This document shows positions 45,240 to 53,415 of a stretch of DNA of 64,000 nucleotides, in pieces. Within the stretch, counting starts at the first letter, position 1; every line of letters begins with the position of its first letter. The DNA comes from Pseudomonas sp. MWU13-2105 (lineage in GTDB: Bacteria > Pseudomonadota > Gammaproteobacteria > Pseudomonadales > Pseudomonadaceae), in contig NZ_JALLIY010000009.1 in assembly GCF_023242315.1 (NCBI RefSeq), forward strand, positions 228,669 to 292,668, read 5' to 3'. Under the pieces are notes generated by a model. That model was not told where the DNA came from and ran no database searches. It worked only from the letters and a program-made list of their open reading frames with translations. The translations under genes were made by a program, and so were the position numbers.

Positions 45240-46538
45240 ATGGCCTCGAATACGGGCAAGGGCAAGGCGATTTTTCGTGTTGTCAGCGGCAACTTCCTTG
45301 AAATGTTCGACTTCATGGTTTACGGCTTTTATGCCACGGCCATCGCTAAAACCTTCTTCCCCAACGACAGCGCCTTCGCGTCCCTGATGCTCTCGCTGGC
45401 CACCTTCGGTGCCGGCTTCCTGATGCGTCCACTGGGTGCGATTTTCCTCGGTGCCTATATTGACCGCCATGGTCGTCGCCAAGGCCTGATCATCACCCTG
45501 GCGCTGATGGCTGCAGGTACGGTGCTGATCGCCTGTGTCCCGGGCTATTCGACCCTCGGCGTGGCCGCACCACTGCTGGTATTGCTCGGGCGGCTGCTGC
45601 AAGGCTTCTCCGCCGGCGTTGAACTGGGTGGCGTCTCGGTCTACCTGGCCGAGATCTCGACCCCGGGCCGCAAGGGCTTTTTCGTCAGCTGGCAGTCCGC
45701 CAGCCAACAGGCCGCGGTGGTCTTCGCCGGTCTGCTGGGCGTGGGTCTCAACCACTGGCTGAGCCCCGAGCAGATGGGTGACTGGGGCTGGCGCGTGCCG
45801 TTCCTGGTGGGCTGCATGATCGTTCCGGCGATTTTCATCATCCGTCGCTCGCTGGAAGAAACACCTGAGTTCCAGGCACGCAAACATCGTCCGAGCCTGT
45901 CGGAAGTGATGCGCTCAATCGGTCAGAATTTCGGCCTGGTACTGGCAGGCACGGCACTGGTGATCATGACCACCGTGTCCTTCTATCTGATCACCGCCTA
46001 CACCCCGACCTTCGGCAAGGCTGAGCTGCACCTGTCGGACTTCGACGCCCTGCTGGTGACCGTGTGCATCGGTCTGTCGAACTTCTTCTGGCTGCCGGTG
46101 ATGGGTGCGCTGTCCGACAAGATCGGGCGCAAGCCGTTGCTGCTGGCGGCGACCATCCTGGCAATCCTCACGGCGTATCCGGTGCTGTCCTGGCTGGTAT
46201 CGGCGCCAAGCTTCAGTCACCTGCTGATCGCCTTGCTGTGGTTGTCGTTCCTCTACGGCTCCTACAACGGTGCCATGGTCGTGGCCCTGACCGAGATCAT
46301 GCCGGTCGAAGTGCGGACCACCGGTTTCTCCCTGGCCTACAGCCTGGCGACGGCGACCTTCGGCGGCTTTACCCCGGCGGTCTGTACCTACCTGATCCAT
46401 GTGCTGGACAACAAGGCGGCACCGGGTATCTGGCTCAGTGCCGCGGCGGTACTGGGGTTGATCGCGACCCTGGTGCTGTTCCGTGGCAACAAGCATGAAC
46501 TGCGCACCGCGCAGATGGCCGTGTCCAGCCGCGGCTGA
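45240..46538 (+). CDS. MHS-family citrate/tricarballylate-type proton symporter
   Basis: Twelve-helix MFS importer of 432 residues, closest in pattern to CitA/TcuC. N-terminal GNFLEMFDFMVYGFYATAIA is the MHS start, and MRPLGAIFLGAYIDRHGRRQG is the MFS motif A (core GAYIDRHGRRQG). GFSAGVELGGVSVYLAE and ALSDKIGRKPL follow. It probably imports citrate or a related tricarboxylate. No two-component or LysR regulator is adjacent. It is divergent from apbE and convergent with the exopolysaccharide operon. Confidence 0.88.
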   Translation: MASNTGKGKAIFRVVSGNFLEMFDFMVYGFYATAIAKTFFPNDSAFASLMLSLATFGAGFLMRPLGAIFLGAYIDRHGRRQGLIITLALMAAGTVLIACVPGYSTLGVAAPLLVLLGRLLQGFSAGVELGGVSVYLAEISTPGRKGFFVSWQSASQQAAVVFAGLLGVGLNHWLSPEQMGDWGWRVPFLVGCMIVPAIFIIRRSLEETPEFQARKHRPSLSEVMRSIGQNFGLVLAGTALVIMTTVSFYLITAYTPTFGKAELHLSDFDALLVTVCIGLSNFFWLPVMGALSDKIGRKPLLLAATILAILTAYPVLSWLVSAPSFSHLLIALLWLSFLYGSYNGAMVVALTEIMPVEVRTTGFSLAYSLATATFGGFTPAVCTYLIHVLDNKAAPGIWLSAAAVLGLIATLVLFRGNKHELRTAQMAVSSRG

Positions 46539-46555
46539 GCAGACGCCCTCCCCCG

Positions 46556-46590
46556 CCAGCAAACGCCTGCCATGTGCCGGCGCTTGCTGG
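46556..46590. terminator. Hairpin between the MHS transporter and the exopolysaccharide operon
   Basis: CCAGCAAaCGC and GCGcTTGCTGG pair over 10 bp around a 13-nt loop. It lies between convergent genes; T tracts are poor. Confidence 0.5.
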
Positions 46591-46640
46591 TCACCTCGCG
46601 CGCGGTACGGACGCCGCGCGGCGGTTTGCCAGGGGCTCCA

Positions 46641-48113
46641 TCACGGCCCCGACCTTGGCGGTTGCGCCACACGCTGCTCACCGGCGACCTTCAACGACTG
46701 GCTCCAACCCCCTCCCAGGGCCTTGTACAGGTTCACCTGATTGATCTCCCGTGCCAGCTCCAACTGCGACCATTTCTGCTGTGCCTCGAATAACGAGCGA
46801 TGGGCATCCATGGTCGAGAAGTAGCTGTCCATACCCGCCTCGAAACGCAAGCGTGACTGGCGATAGGCCGCCTGGTAATCCTCCACCAGGCGCTTCTGCG
46901 CCGCCACCTGGACGAGCATCTCCTGGCGCGCATTGAGCGCATCGGCAGCCTCGCGAAAGGCATTCTGCACCGTCGCCTCATAGGCCGCGGCGCGACCATC
47001 GAAGCGGGCATGCGCGCCATCCACCTGGGCCCGGCGGGCACCACCGTCGATCAGCGTCAGGGAGCCGCTCAGGGCGGTCGACCAGAACTGCGCCGGGGCG
47101 CTGAGCAAGCGGGAAAAATCGCCACTCAGGCTGCCCAGCGCCGACGTCAGGGAAAAGGTCGGGAAGTAGGCGCTACGCGCCGCGCCTATGTCCGCATTGG
47201 CCGCCCGCAGCAAAGCTTCGGCCGCCATGATGTCGGGACGCCGGGTCATCAAGGACGATGGCAGCCCGGCAGGCACATCGGCGGTGGCCAGGGACTCGCC
47301 CAACACTCCGTCAGGCAACAAGGCCGCGGGCACCGGCTGCCCGACCAGGACCCGCAGGGCGTTCATGTTCTGCGCCACTTGCATGCGGTAGGTGTTGATC
47401 TGCACCGCCGCGGTATTGGTTTGCGCATCGGCCTGGTGCACGTCGATCTGCGCGCTGGAGCCCAGGTTGTAGCTCTTGCGCAGCAACTGCCCATAGTTGT
47501 TCTGGGTTTCGTAGGTGGTCTGGGCCAGATCCAGCAGGTTCTGGCTGGCCTTGAGGCTCAACCAGGTACTGGCGACTTCGCCGATCAGCGCCAACCGGGC
47601 CGTCTGGTAATCTGCTTCGGAGGCTTCGAAGCGAGCGCCGGCGGCGCTTCTCTGGCTACGTATGCGCCCGAACAGATCCAGTTCGTAAGAGGTGAAGCCG
47701 GCTGTCGCCTGGAAGGTATTGGCGATACTGCCCGCGCTGTCGCCACCGCCCGGCGTGCGCACCAGCGGCGGCAACTTGCTACGCCCGGCATAGGTATCTA
47801 CGCCGATCGACGGGAACAACGCCGACTGCGCCCCGGCATAGCCGGCCCGGGCTTCTTCCACACTGGCGGCGAACTGGCGCAGGCCACGATTGTTGGCCAG
47901 CGCCAGCTCGATCAGGCTACGCAGCCGCTGATCGACGATAAATCCATGCCAATCGTGATCGAACGCCTCCTTGGCCGCACAGCAGGAGCCCGTCGAACTG
48001 GCCGGCCACTGCTGGTCGATCGGCGCATCCGGCTTCTGGTAGGCGGGCTCCAGCGAACAAGCGCCGAGCAGCAGCAGGGACAGCAGACAAGTCGAAGGTA
48101 CGCAACGGTTCAT
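46641..48113 (-). CDS. Outer-membrane channel lipoprotein of the exopolysaccharide operon (NodT family)
   Basis: TolC/OprM-type lipoprotein of 490 residues with lipobox LLLLGAC (Cys19). The usual two OEP repeats are readable, each with a RRPDI/long-helix pattern (SLMTRRPDIMAAEALLRAAN). It is the last gene of a four-gene minus-strand operon. In contrast to drug-efflux operons, no RND or MFS pump is present; the partner exporter is a polymer synthase, so this is probably the outer-membrane exit for a polysaccharide. GAGGTGG precedes the ATG. It is distinct in sequence from the NodT protein at 25827-27296. Confidence 0.88.
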   Translation of the reverse strand: MNRCVPSTCLLSLLLLGACSLEPAYQKPDAPIDQQWPASSTGSCCAAKEAFDHDWHGFIVDQRLRSLIELALANNRGLRQFAASVEEARAGYAGAQSALFPSIGVDTYAGRSKLPPLVRTPGGGDSAGSIANTFQATAGFTSYELDLFGRIRSQRSAAGARFEASEADYQTARLALIGEVASTWLSLKASQNLLDLAQTTYETQNNYGQLLRKSYNLGSSAQIDVHQADAQTNTAAVQINTYRMQVAQNMNALRVLVGQPVPAALLPDGVLGESLATADVPAGLPSSLMTRRPDIMAAEALLRAANADIGAARSAYFPTFSLTSALGSLSGDFSRLLSAPAQFWSTALSGSLTLIDGGARRAQVDGAHARFDGRAAAYEATVQNAFREAADALNARQEMLVQVAAQKRLVEDYQAAYRQSRLRFEAGMDSYFSTMDAHRSLFEAQQKWSQLELAREINQVNLYKALGGGWSQSLKVAGEQRVAQPPRSGP

Positions 48114-48125
48114 GATCCACCTCTA

Positions 48126-50273
48126 TCAACGCAAGCCGAACAAAGCCCGCAAGGGTGAAAGCAGGGCATCCCAGAGGCCACCACGGGCTCCAGCCACCGG
48201 CGACAGGGGCTGTTTGCGCAAGCGCAGCGCCGCCGTTCGATAACTCGGCAGCCCGTCATAGGACGGACTTTTCGAGCTCCGGGAGAATGACCGCGGCGCT
48301 CGCCGCTCCCCCAGCAACGAACGGCGCAACAGGGTGCCAAAGGCCATCGCCGGCTCGGCCTTGCTGGTCACATTGACACTGGCGTCACTGAACAGCCGGG
48401 CGATAAGGCGCTGGCGCTGGCGCTCATCAAGCTCGACAAAACGCAACCCCAGGCGATCACGACCCTGGTTGCGCATGACCTCCACCCCGAACCAACCCAG
48501 CGAGCGGATCCACACCTGGCCACGCACACCCGGCTTGATCGAAGCGGCCAGGCTGCAAGACAAGCAGAGCCCGCTGACTGAAATATCCACCAGCCGCGCC
48601 GCAAAGGTTTTCGTCCCCAGGCGCAAGCCGGTGGCCTCATCGAAGGGAAAGCGTTCTTCGCCATGTAGCCGCGGCCGGTCAACACAGGCCACCAGCGTCG
48701 CCAGGTTGTAGATCAGCGCGACCACGGTCCAGCACAGGTTGAACAACATGTTGCCGTCGAAGGCCGCGGCCGTGGCGATGGCGATGAACGCGCCAACCTG
48801 GGAAAACAGGATCAACCCCAGAAAGAATCCGAACAGCTTCCAGTGGATCAGGGTACGGGTGCGATCGAGGCCTTTGGCAGTCACCTTGAAGGGGCGGCCG
48901 AACGGACGGACCATGGCACTGGCAATCGTCGCGGTGACCGCCAGGGCCGCGACGATCTGCGTGACTTCGGTAAACACCGGCAGGGTCCGGCGGGCCGTGA
49001 CCCAGGTGCCATACCCCCAGAAGGCGATCAGTGCCGGCATGCCAAAAGCCAGGAAATCCACAGGTTTGGCATAGAACCCGGCAATGCCGAAGTACCAATA
49101 GAGCACGGGCGACACCAGCAACATCAGGATGAAAGGCTTGGAGAACCAGTGCATCAGACCGTGCAGATAGTGCAGGCGGTCATTGAGGCTGTAGCCACGA
49201 CCACGCAGCGGCCCTTCCCGCAACAGCGCGACCTGAAGGGTCCCCAGGCACCAGCGCGCACGCTGGTTGATGTACTCGGTCAAGCCTTCGGCCGACAAGC
49301 CGATGGACAGCCGTTCATTGAGCCAGCGGGTCACATAGCCTTGCTGCAACAGGCGGCAGGTGGTGTAGATGTCCTCGCAGACCGAGCCGGTGGGGAAACC
49401 GCCGATGCGGGTAATCAGGTCGCGCCGCACCACAAAGGAGGTGCCCACGCAAAACGCCGCGTCCCAGCCGTCCCTGGCCGGCTGGAAGACATCGAAGAAG
49501 ACTCGCTGCTCGTCCACCCAGCAGTCGGACGAGCCCAGGTTGTGCTGGATCGGATCCGGGTTGTAGTAGAACTGCGGGGTCTGTACCAGGCCCACCCGGG
49601 GATCCTCGAACAAGCCGAGGATGCGCATCAGGATCGGTTGCTGAGCGGCGAAGTCGGCGTCCAGCACCAGGATGTACGGCGCATTGCTGCTGGCCGCCGA
49701 CTGGCGCAGCCCATTGTTCAGGTTGCCGGCCTTGGCGTGGGTATTGTCTGCACGCCGGGCGTATTGCACCCCGGCCTCGGCGCAATAGTCGCGCAACCAG
49801 TCGCGCCGGGTATCGTCGAGCACCCAGACGGTGAAGTTGGGGTAGTCGATGGCCTGGGCAGCAAGAATGGTCTTTTCGAGGATATCCAGGCCCTCGTTGT
49901 AGGTGGCGATAAACACATCCACTGCCGGCACGTCGTTCCCCGCCGCGCGCAAGCGACGCTCGCCGGCATCGGCGCTGGCGCGGTGATCGCTGCGACAGAG
50001 CATGACAATAATGGAAAACAGCGTGTAACCAATGGCCATCATCTCGAAAAACAGAAAGGTGTAGGCCCAGACCACGGCAAATCCGCCCTGACCGTCGGGC
50101 AAGGTGTCGCGGATGCGCCAGGCGGCGTAATTGATCAGCAACAAGGCGGTGATCGCCCCAAAACCAGCGCGGGCGCCCCACTGCTCACGCCGGGTCAGGC
50201 AACTGAAGAGAATCACCACCGCCAGGGTCCAGAAATTGATTTGCACAAGCTGCAACGGGTCGAGTGCCTGCAT
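48126..50273 (-). CDS. Cellulose-synthase-like GT2 with C-terminal PilZ-like region
   Basis: Processive inner-membrane beta-glycosyltransferase, 715 residues, BcsA-like. N-terminal helices lie at about 10-27, 38-50 and 67-92. The cytoplasmic GT2 domain has all four motifs: VLDD (Asp153/154), DAD at 205-207, CED at 299-301, and QRARW at 337-341. Further helices (about 378-530) form the channel. The PilZ-like region has the second motif DISVSG at 563-568, but where RxxxR is expected the sequence is H537GEER541. The C-terminal 70 residues are basic and probably disordered. AGGAGG precedes the ATG, 1 bp after the upstream gene. The polymer is probably a beta-glucan, but this cannot be told from sequence. 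No bcsB or bcsC homologue is present. Confidence 0.88.
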   Translation of the reverse strand: MQALDPLQLVQINFWTLAVVILFSCLTRREQWGARAGFGAITALLLINYAAWRIRDTLPDGQGGFAVVWAYTFLFFEMMAIGYTLFSIIVMLCRSDHRASADAGERRLRAAGNDVPAVDVFIATYNEGLDILEKTILAAQAIDYPNFTVWVLDDTRRDWLRDYCAEAGVQYARRADNTHAKAGNLNNGLRQSAASSNAPYILVLDADFAAQQPILMRILGLFEDPRVGLVQTPQFYYNPDPIQHNLGSSDCWVDEQRVFFDVFQPARDGWDAAFCVGTSFVVRRDLITRIGGFPTGSVCEDIYTTCRLLQQGYVTRWLNERLSIGLSAEGLTEYINQRARWCLGTLQVALLREGPLRGRGYSLNDRLHYLHGLMHWFSKPFILMLLVSPVLYWYFGIAGFYAKPVDFLAFGMPALIAFWGYGTWVTARRTLPVFTEVTQIVAALAVTATIASAMVRPFGRPFKVTAKGLDRTRTLIHWKLFGFFLGLILFSQVGAFIAIATAAAFDGNMLFNLCWTVVALIYNLATLVACVDRPRLHGEERFPFDEATGLRLGTKTFAARLVDISVSGLCLSCSLAASIKPGVRGQVWIRSLGWFGVEVMRNQGRDRLGLRFVELDERQRQRLIARLFSDASVNVTSKAEPAMAFGTLLRRSLLGERRAPRSFSRSSKSPSYDGLPSYRTAALRLRKQPLSPVAGARGGLWDALLSPLRALFGLR

Positions 50274-50274
50274 G

Positions 50275-51528
50275 TCAGTCCGCCTCCTGAGCGCCGGTAA
50301 AAGGGTTGACCCCGGTGGCCGCGATAGCGGCCCATGCCGTGGCGCCCAGATGAGGCAGGTGGTAGTAGAAGAAATCGTTGCTCGGCGAGTCCGGGCCGAT
50401 GGCCAGCCCAGTGCTGATTTGCGCCTGCGGCGTTGCGAAGAGCCAACCGTGGCCGGCCTGCAACCCCAGTAACACCGGCCACAACGGCCGGGCCCGGTCG
50501 GGCAGACCAGTCAGGCGCGCCACCGCCGCGGCCTGGGCGGTGCCCTCGGTCCAGACGCCGTCGGGGTTGCGGTTGAACCCGTAGCCGTCGGCGAAACGGT
50601 GGCTTTGATCAACGAAGGCAAACACCCGACGCCAGTCCCGCGGCGGATCAGGAACCGCCAGCAACGGCCAGAGCTGCGCGTCCAGCCCTGAGCGCAGGCG
50701 ATCCGAGGTTCGTCCATCGTCGCCGGTGCCAATCAGGAAACGCCCCTCACCGCCATCCCACTGGCTTTGCACGAAGCCCAGGGCCACCTGCGCCTGGCGT
50801 CGTGCATCCGGGTCCGCCGCCAGGCGGTCGAGCGCGGTCCAGGCAGCTATCAGGTCGACATTGTGCTCGGTGGACTTCCAACCTTGCCGGACCTGCCGGT
50901 TGAGGTAGCCATAGACGCCACCGCTGAAACCCAGGGGGACCTGGGTATCGTAGGTGTTCTGCCGGACCCAGCGCAGCACCCGGCGTGCGGCTGCAAGGTA
51001 AGACGGCTCGGCGGTCTGGCGGAAAGCCTCGAGCAGCGCGAGCGCCCCCCAGGCCTGATTGCCGGTAGCACTACCGACCTGGTAGGCATCCTGGCTCCAG
51101 GCGTTGCGCTCGGTGCTCCAATACCCCGCCAACCCCATTGTCTGGTCCTTGATCGGACCGGCCGCATAGGCATTGCGCAAACGCCCGTCGGCGTACTCGG
51201 GGTCATGCTCCACGGCAAACGCCAGGGCATCGGCCAGCCGGCGAGCCGACTGCGTCTTGCCGCAGGCGAACAGGGCGATGCTGGCCAGGGCATTGTCATA
51301 GGTGAAGGCCACCCCGCGCAGCGCCAGTATTGCCGGTGGCTGCCCGTCCAGGGTCGGATAGCTGGTCAGTAGCACCGGACCGCTACCGGGATAGGCCTGT
51401 GTCGCCTGCTCCAACGCGCTACAGGTGTCCGCCGCCAGTTGCTCCCGGGGCGGCACCGCCCAGGCCGGTTGCCCGAGCCCCAGCAGCCACCCGCAGACCA
51501 GCCAGGCCACGCCGCGCCAGCGGCTCAT
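50275..51528 (-). CDS. Secreted (alpha/alpha)-toroid-like protein of the exopolysaccharide operon
   Basis: 417 residues with a signal peptide probably cut after AWA24, so periplasmic. Repeated amphipathic helices with conserved-looking motifs TYDNALA (76-82), STEHNVD (219-225), WTEGTAQ (326-332) and LGATAW (394-399) suggest an (alpha/alpha)-toroid glycoside hydrolase or lyase. I do not recognise the exact family. By position it is expected to trim or release the glucan, as the BcsZ cellulase does in the bcs system. The start at 51528 overlaps the adaptor's stop codon (ATGA); the ATG at 51570 lies within the adaptor gene and would spoil the signal peptide. Confidence 0.8.
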   Translation of the reverse strand: MSRWRGVAWLVCGWLLGLGQPAWAVPPREQLAADTCSALEQATQAYPGSGPVLLTSYPTLDGQPPAILALRGVAFTYDNALASIALFACGKTQSARRLADALAFAVEHDPEYADGRLRNAYAAGPIKDQTMGLAGYWSTERNAWSQDAYQVGSATGNQAWGALALLEAFRQTAEPSYLAAARRVLRWVRQNTYDTQVPLGFSGGVYGYLNRQVRQGWKSTEHNVDLIAAWTALDRLAADPDARRQAQVALGFVQSQWDGGEGRFLIGTGDDGRTSDRLRSGLDAQLWPLLAVPDPPRDWRRVFAFVDQSHRFADGYGFNRNPDGVWTEGTAQAAAVARLTGLPDRARPLWPVLLGLQAGHGWLFATPQAQISTGLAIGPDSPSNDFFYYHLPHLGATAWAAIAATGVNPFTGAQEAD

Positions 51529-52736
51529 TTCCCCGCGACCTCGGCGGAAGCCCAGAGTCCGGGCTTGCACACCATGCTTCGTTGCCGGTCACTGAGATTC
51601 GCGGCAAAGGTGGCGACCACATACACGGAGTTCTGCTCGGCATAGGGGAAAGGCACGCTGTACGTTCCCGGCTGCAGGTCGGATGAGTGGGACAGTAGTT
51701 GCTCGACCTTGGCCGTCAACGGCTCGTCCAGCCCGCGAATGCTCACCTTCAGCACGGTGTCACGATCGATTTTGCTCGCCACCCGCTCGGGAAACACCGC
51801 GATGACGTAGCTTTCCCCACAATTGGTCGCGCGCACCAGGGTCGAGCCGGCGCGTACCAGCGTACCTTGGGGCGCCACCACCTCCTGGACCGTCCCGGCG
51901 GAATAGGCCACCACGTCATAGCCGGACATCAGCTTGATCCGACTGTTTTCCGCTTCGATCAACCCGTCGAGTTTTTGCAACTCCTGCTCCACCGTGGAGC
52001 GGTTGCGCTCCTGGTTGTCCAGGCTCAGCTTCAAGGTGACCAAATGCGAGCTGAGGTCGAACATGCGCAACTGGTCAGGGTCCAGGTAGACCTGCTGGTT
52101 GGCCGCGCTCAGATCGCCGTTACTGATACCCAACTGTGACCTGACGGTCTCCGCGGCGCCCTGCAACGAGGCCAACTGGGCTTTCGACGAGTCGACCAAG
52201 GCATTACTGACCGCTCCCTGGCGGAACAACTCGAGATTGCGCTCCACCGTTTCCTCAGCCTCTTTCAAGCGCGCGCTGGCGGCGTAATTTTCGGCACGCA
52301 GGGCTTTCTGGCCGAACAGCTGGCGGGTATGGAAAGCCGTCTGGTATTGCTGGCTGATTTTCTCCAGCGCCTGGTAGTACTGCTGGTCATGCTCGAACTG
52401 GCTGAGGGAAGACGACAACTCCTGCTCCAGGCTCAAGCGCCGGGTTTGCAAGGTCAGCAAGGTGTCTTGATTGGCCCGGGGGTTTTCCACCACCGCCAGT
52501 TGCTGTCCCTCGACAAAGGAGGTGCCCGACTTGATGCTGAGGGAACTCACCACGCCATCGATGGGCGTGGTCAGCAAAATCACCGGGGCATTGAGGATGG
52601 CCCGCGTAGCCGACGTCGATAACAACGGCATGAACAAAGTCGACAACAACAGCCACAGGATAAAGACCAGGATGCCCACACCCACCAGGCGGGGTAGCAG
52701 GGACAATGGAAAGTGCCTTGTGCGCTCTTCGGTCAT
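51525..52736 (-). CDS. HlyD-type periplasmic adaptor of the exopolysaccharide operon
   Basis: Membrane-fusion protein of 403 residues. One N-terminal helix (about 13-40, LLPRLVGVGILVFILWLLLS) anchors it. A lipoyl-like half follows (TTPIDGVVSSLSIKSGTSFVEGQQL, core GVVSSLSIKSGTSFVEGQ), then a long coiled coil (about 75-265), then the second lipoyl half (YSAGTVQEVVAPQGTLVRAGS core). It begins the operon adaptor-toroid-GT2-channel. The start at 52736 follows GGGAG; an upstream ATG at 52814 is rejected. It would join the synthase to the NodT channel, the role that BcsB and BcsC play in cellulose export. Confidence 0.88.
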   Translation of the reverse strand: MTEERTRHFPLSLLPRLVGVGILVFILWLLLSTLFMPLLSTSATRAILNAPVILLTTPIDGVVSSLSIKSGTSFVEGQQLAVVENPRANQDTLLTLQTRRLSLEQELSSSLSQFEHDQQYYQALEKISQQYQTAFHTRQLFGQKALRAENYAASARLKEAEETVERNLELFRQGAVSNALVDSSKAQLASLQGAAETVRSQLGISNGDLSAANQQVYLDPDQLRMFDLSSHLVTLKLSLDNQERNRSTVEQELQKLDGLIEAENSRIKLMSGYDVVAYSAGTVQEVVAPQGTLVRAGSTLVRATNCGESYVIAVFPERVASKIDRDTVLKVSIRGLDEPLTAKVEQLLSHSSDLQPGTYSVPFPYAEQNSVYVVATFAANLSDRQRSMVCKPGLWASAEVAGK

Positions 52737-52898
52737 GTCAGGTTCTCCCGATAGGACATGAAGACATTCATTTTCAACAAGCAGCCAATAGCCGCACGTT
52801 ATCGTGAAAGGCATAAAGCAGGTGTTACCAGCAAAGATGTCCCATCATCAGGCCACTACTTGATCTGCCTGACTTAGTTGGTTTCTTAGTGTTGTGAG

Positions 52899-52915
52899 CA
52901 GGAATGATATTCCTG
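52899..52915. promoter_or_regulatory. Palindrome upstream of the exopolysaccharide operon
   Basis: CAGGAAT-GAT-ATTCCTG, a perfect 7-bp inverted repeat about 165 bp before the adaptor start. On the plus strand it is followed by TCTTTTT, so it may act either as an operator or as a plus-strand terminator. Confidence 0.45.
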
Positions 52916-53261
52916 TCTTTTTGGAAGTTGGCATCCGTTCATAGTGACCACTTATCCACTATTTATGTTGCCTGTTTATTACTGAAAGGAAGCTCATGGA
53001 CTTCAACCCTGCCTGATGGCTAAATACAGGCATTTTGCTAGCTAGTTATTGGCAAGCTCGGGCGTCGTCAGAGGCGACACTATGTTGGGTCTTTTCCAGT
53101 GTCAAGCGCCCAGGCGTGAACAATTTAATGACGCCAATTATATAGCGCCCTGAAAAAATGGATCCATTAGATGGACACTTTCAACAAGCGACCCACAACT
53201 AATTATTTTTCCTGGAATTTTTAATTCATCGAAAAATAAAATTAAAATTCTTTCTATATGG

Positions 53262-53302
53262 ATATCGCTTCAAGCGAACAACTTACCAGATGAAAGCGAT
53301 AT
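53262..53302. promoter_or_regulatory. ATATCGCTT dyad in the AT-rich region
   Basis: ATATCGCTT (53262-53270) and its exact complement AAGCGATAT (53294-53302), 23 bp apart, with a smaller CGCTT-C-AAGCG hairpin overlapping the first arm (53266-53276). Possible regulator-binding pair. Confidence 0.4.
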
Positions 53303-53368
53303 AAAACATCGACTCGCACAACACAGCAAAATAGCCTTCGCGACAAATCCGCCAGACACTTAGCCAAT

Positions 53369-53400
53369 GAAAAACGCCCCGACAAGTCGGGGCGTTTTTC
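53369..53400 (-). terminator. Rho-independent terminator of the GAPDH gene
   Basis: GAAAAACGCCCCGAC-AA-GTCGGGGCGTTTTTC, a perfect 15-bp stem, 16 bp after the GAPDH stop on the minus strand. Confidence 0.93.
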
Positions 53401-53415
53401 ATCTGCGGCGAATGC

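Larger units (their letters stand above)
52737..53415. other. AT-rich regulatory region upstream of the exopolysaccharide operon
   Basis: 679 bp without a recognisable gene between the adaptor gene and the end of the GAPDH gene. It is markedly AT-rich around 53100-53340, unlike the rest of the window. It contains a CAGGAAT/ATTCCTG palindrome (52899-52915), an ATATCGCTT/AAGCGATAT dyad (53262-53302), and the GAPDH terminator at its far end. AT-rich promoters of this kind are typical MvaT/MvaU (H-NS-like) silencing targets. Confidence 0.6.

Noticed and set aside
25827..48113. The two NodT lipoproteins as a duplication within the window
   Set aside because: They share the family pattern only; their sequences and partners differ clearly.
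48843..50300. A 485-codon plus-strand frame opposite the GT2 gene
   Set aside because: Antisense shadow of the GT2, whose catalytic motifs are intact on the minus strand.
46641..52736. The operon as a multidrug efflux system because of HlyD and NodT proteins
   Set aside because: No RND, MFS or ABC pump is encoded; the inner-membrane component is a processive GT2 with all catalytic motifs.
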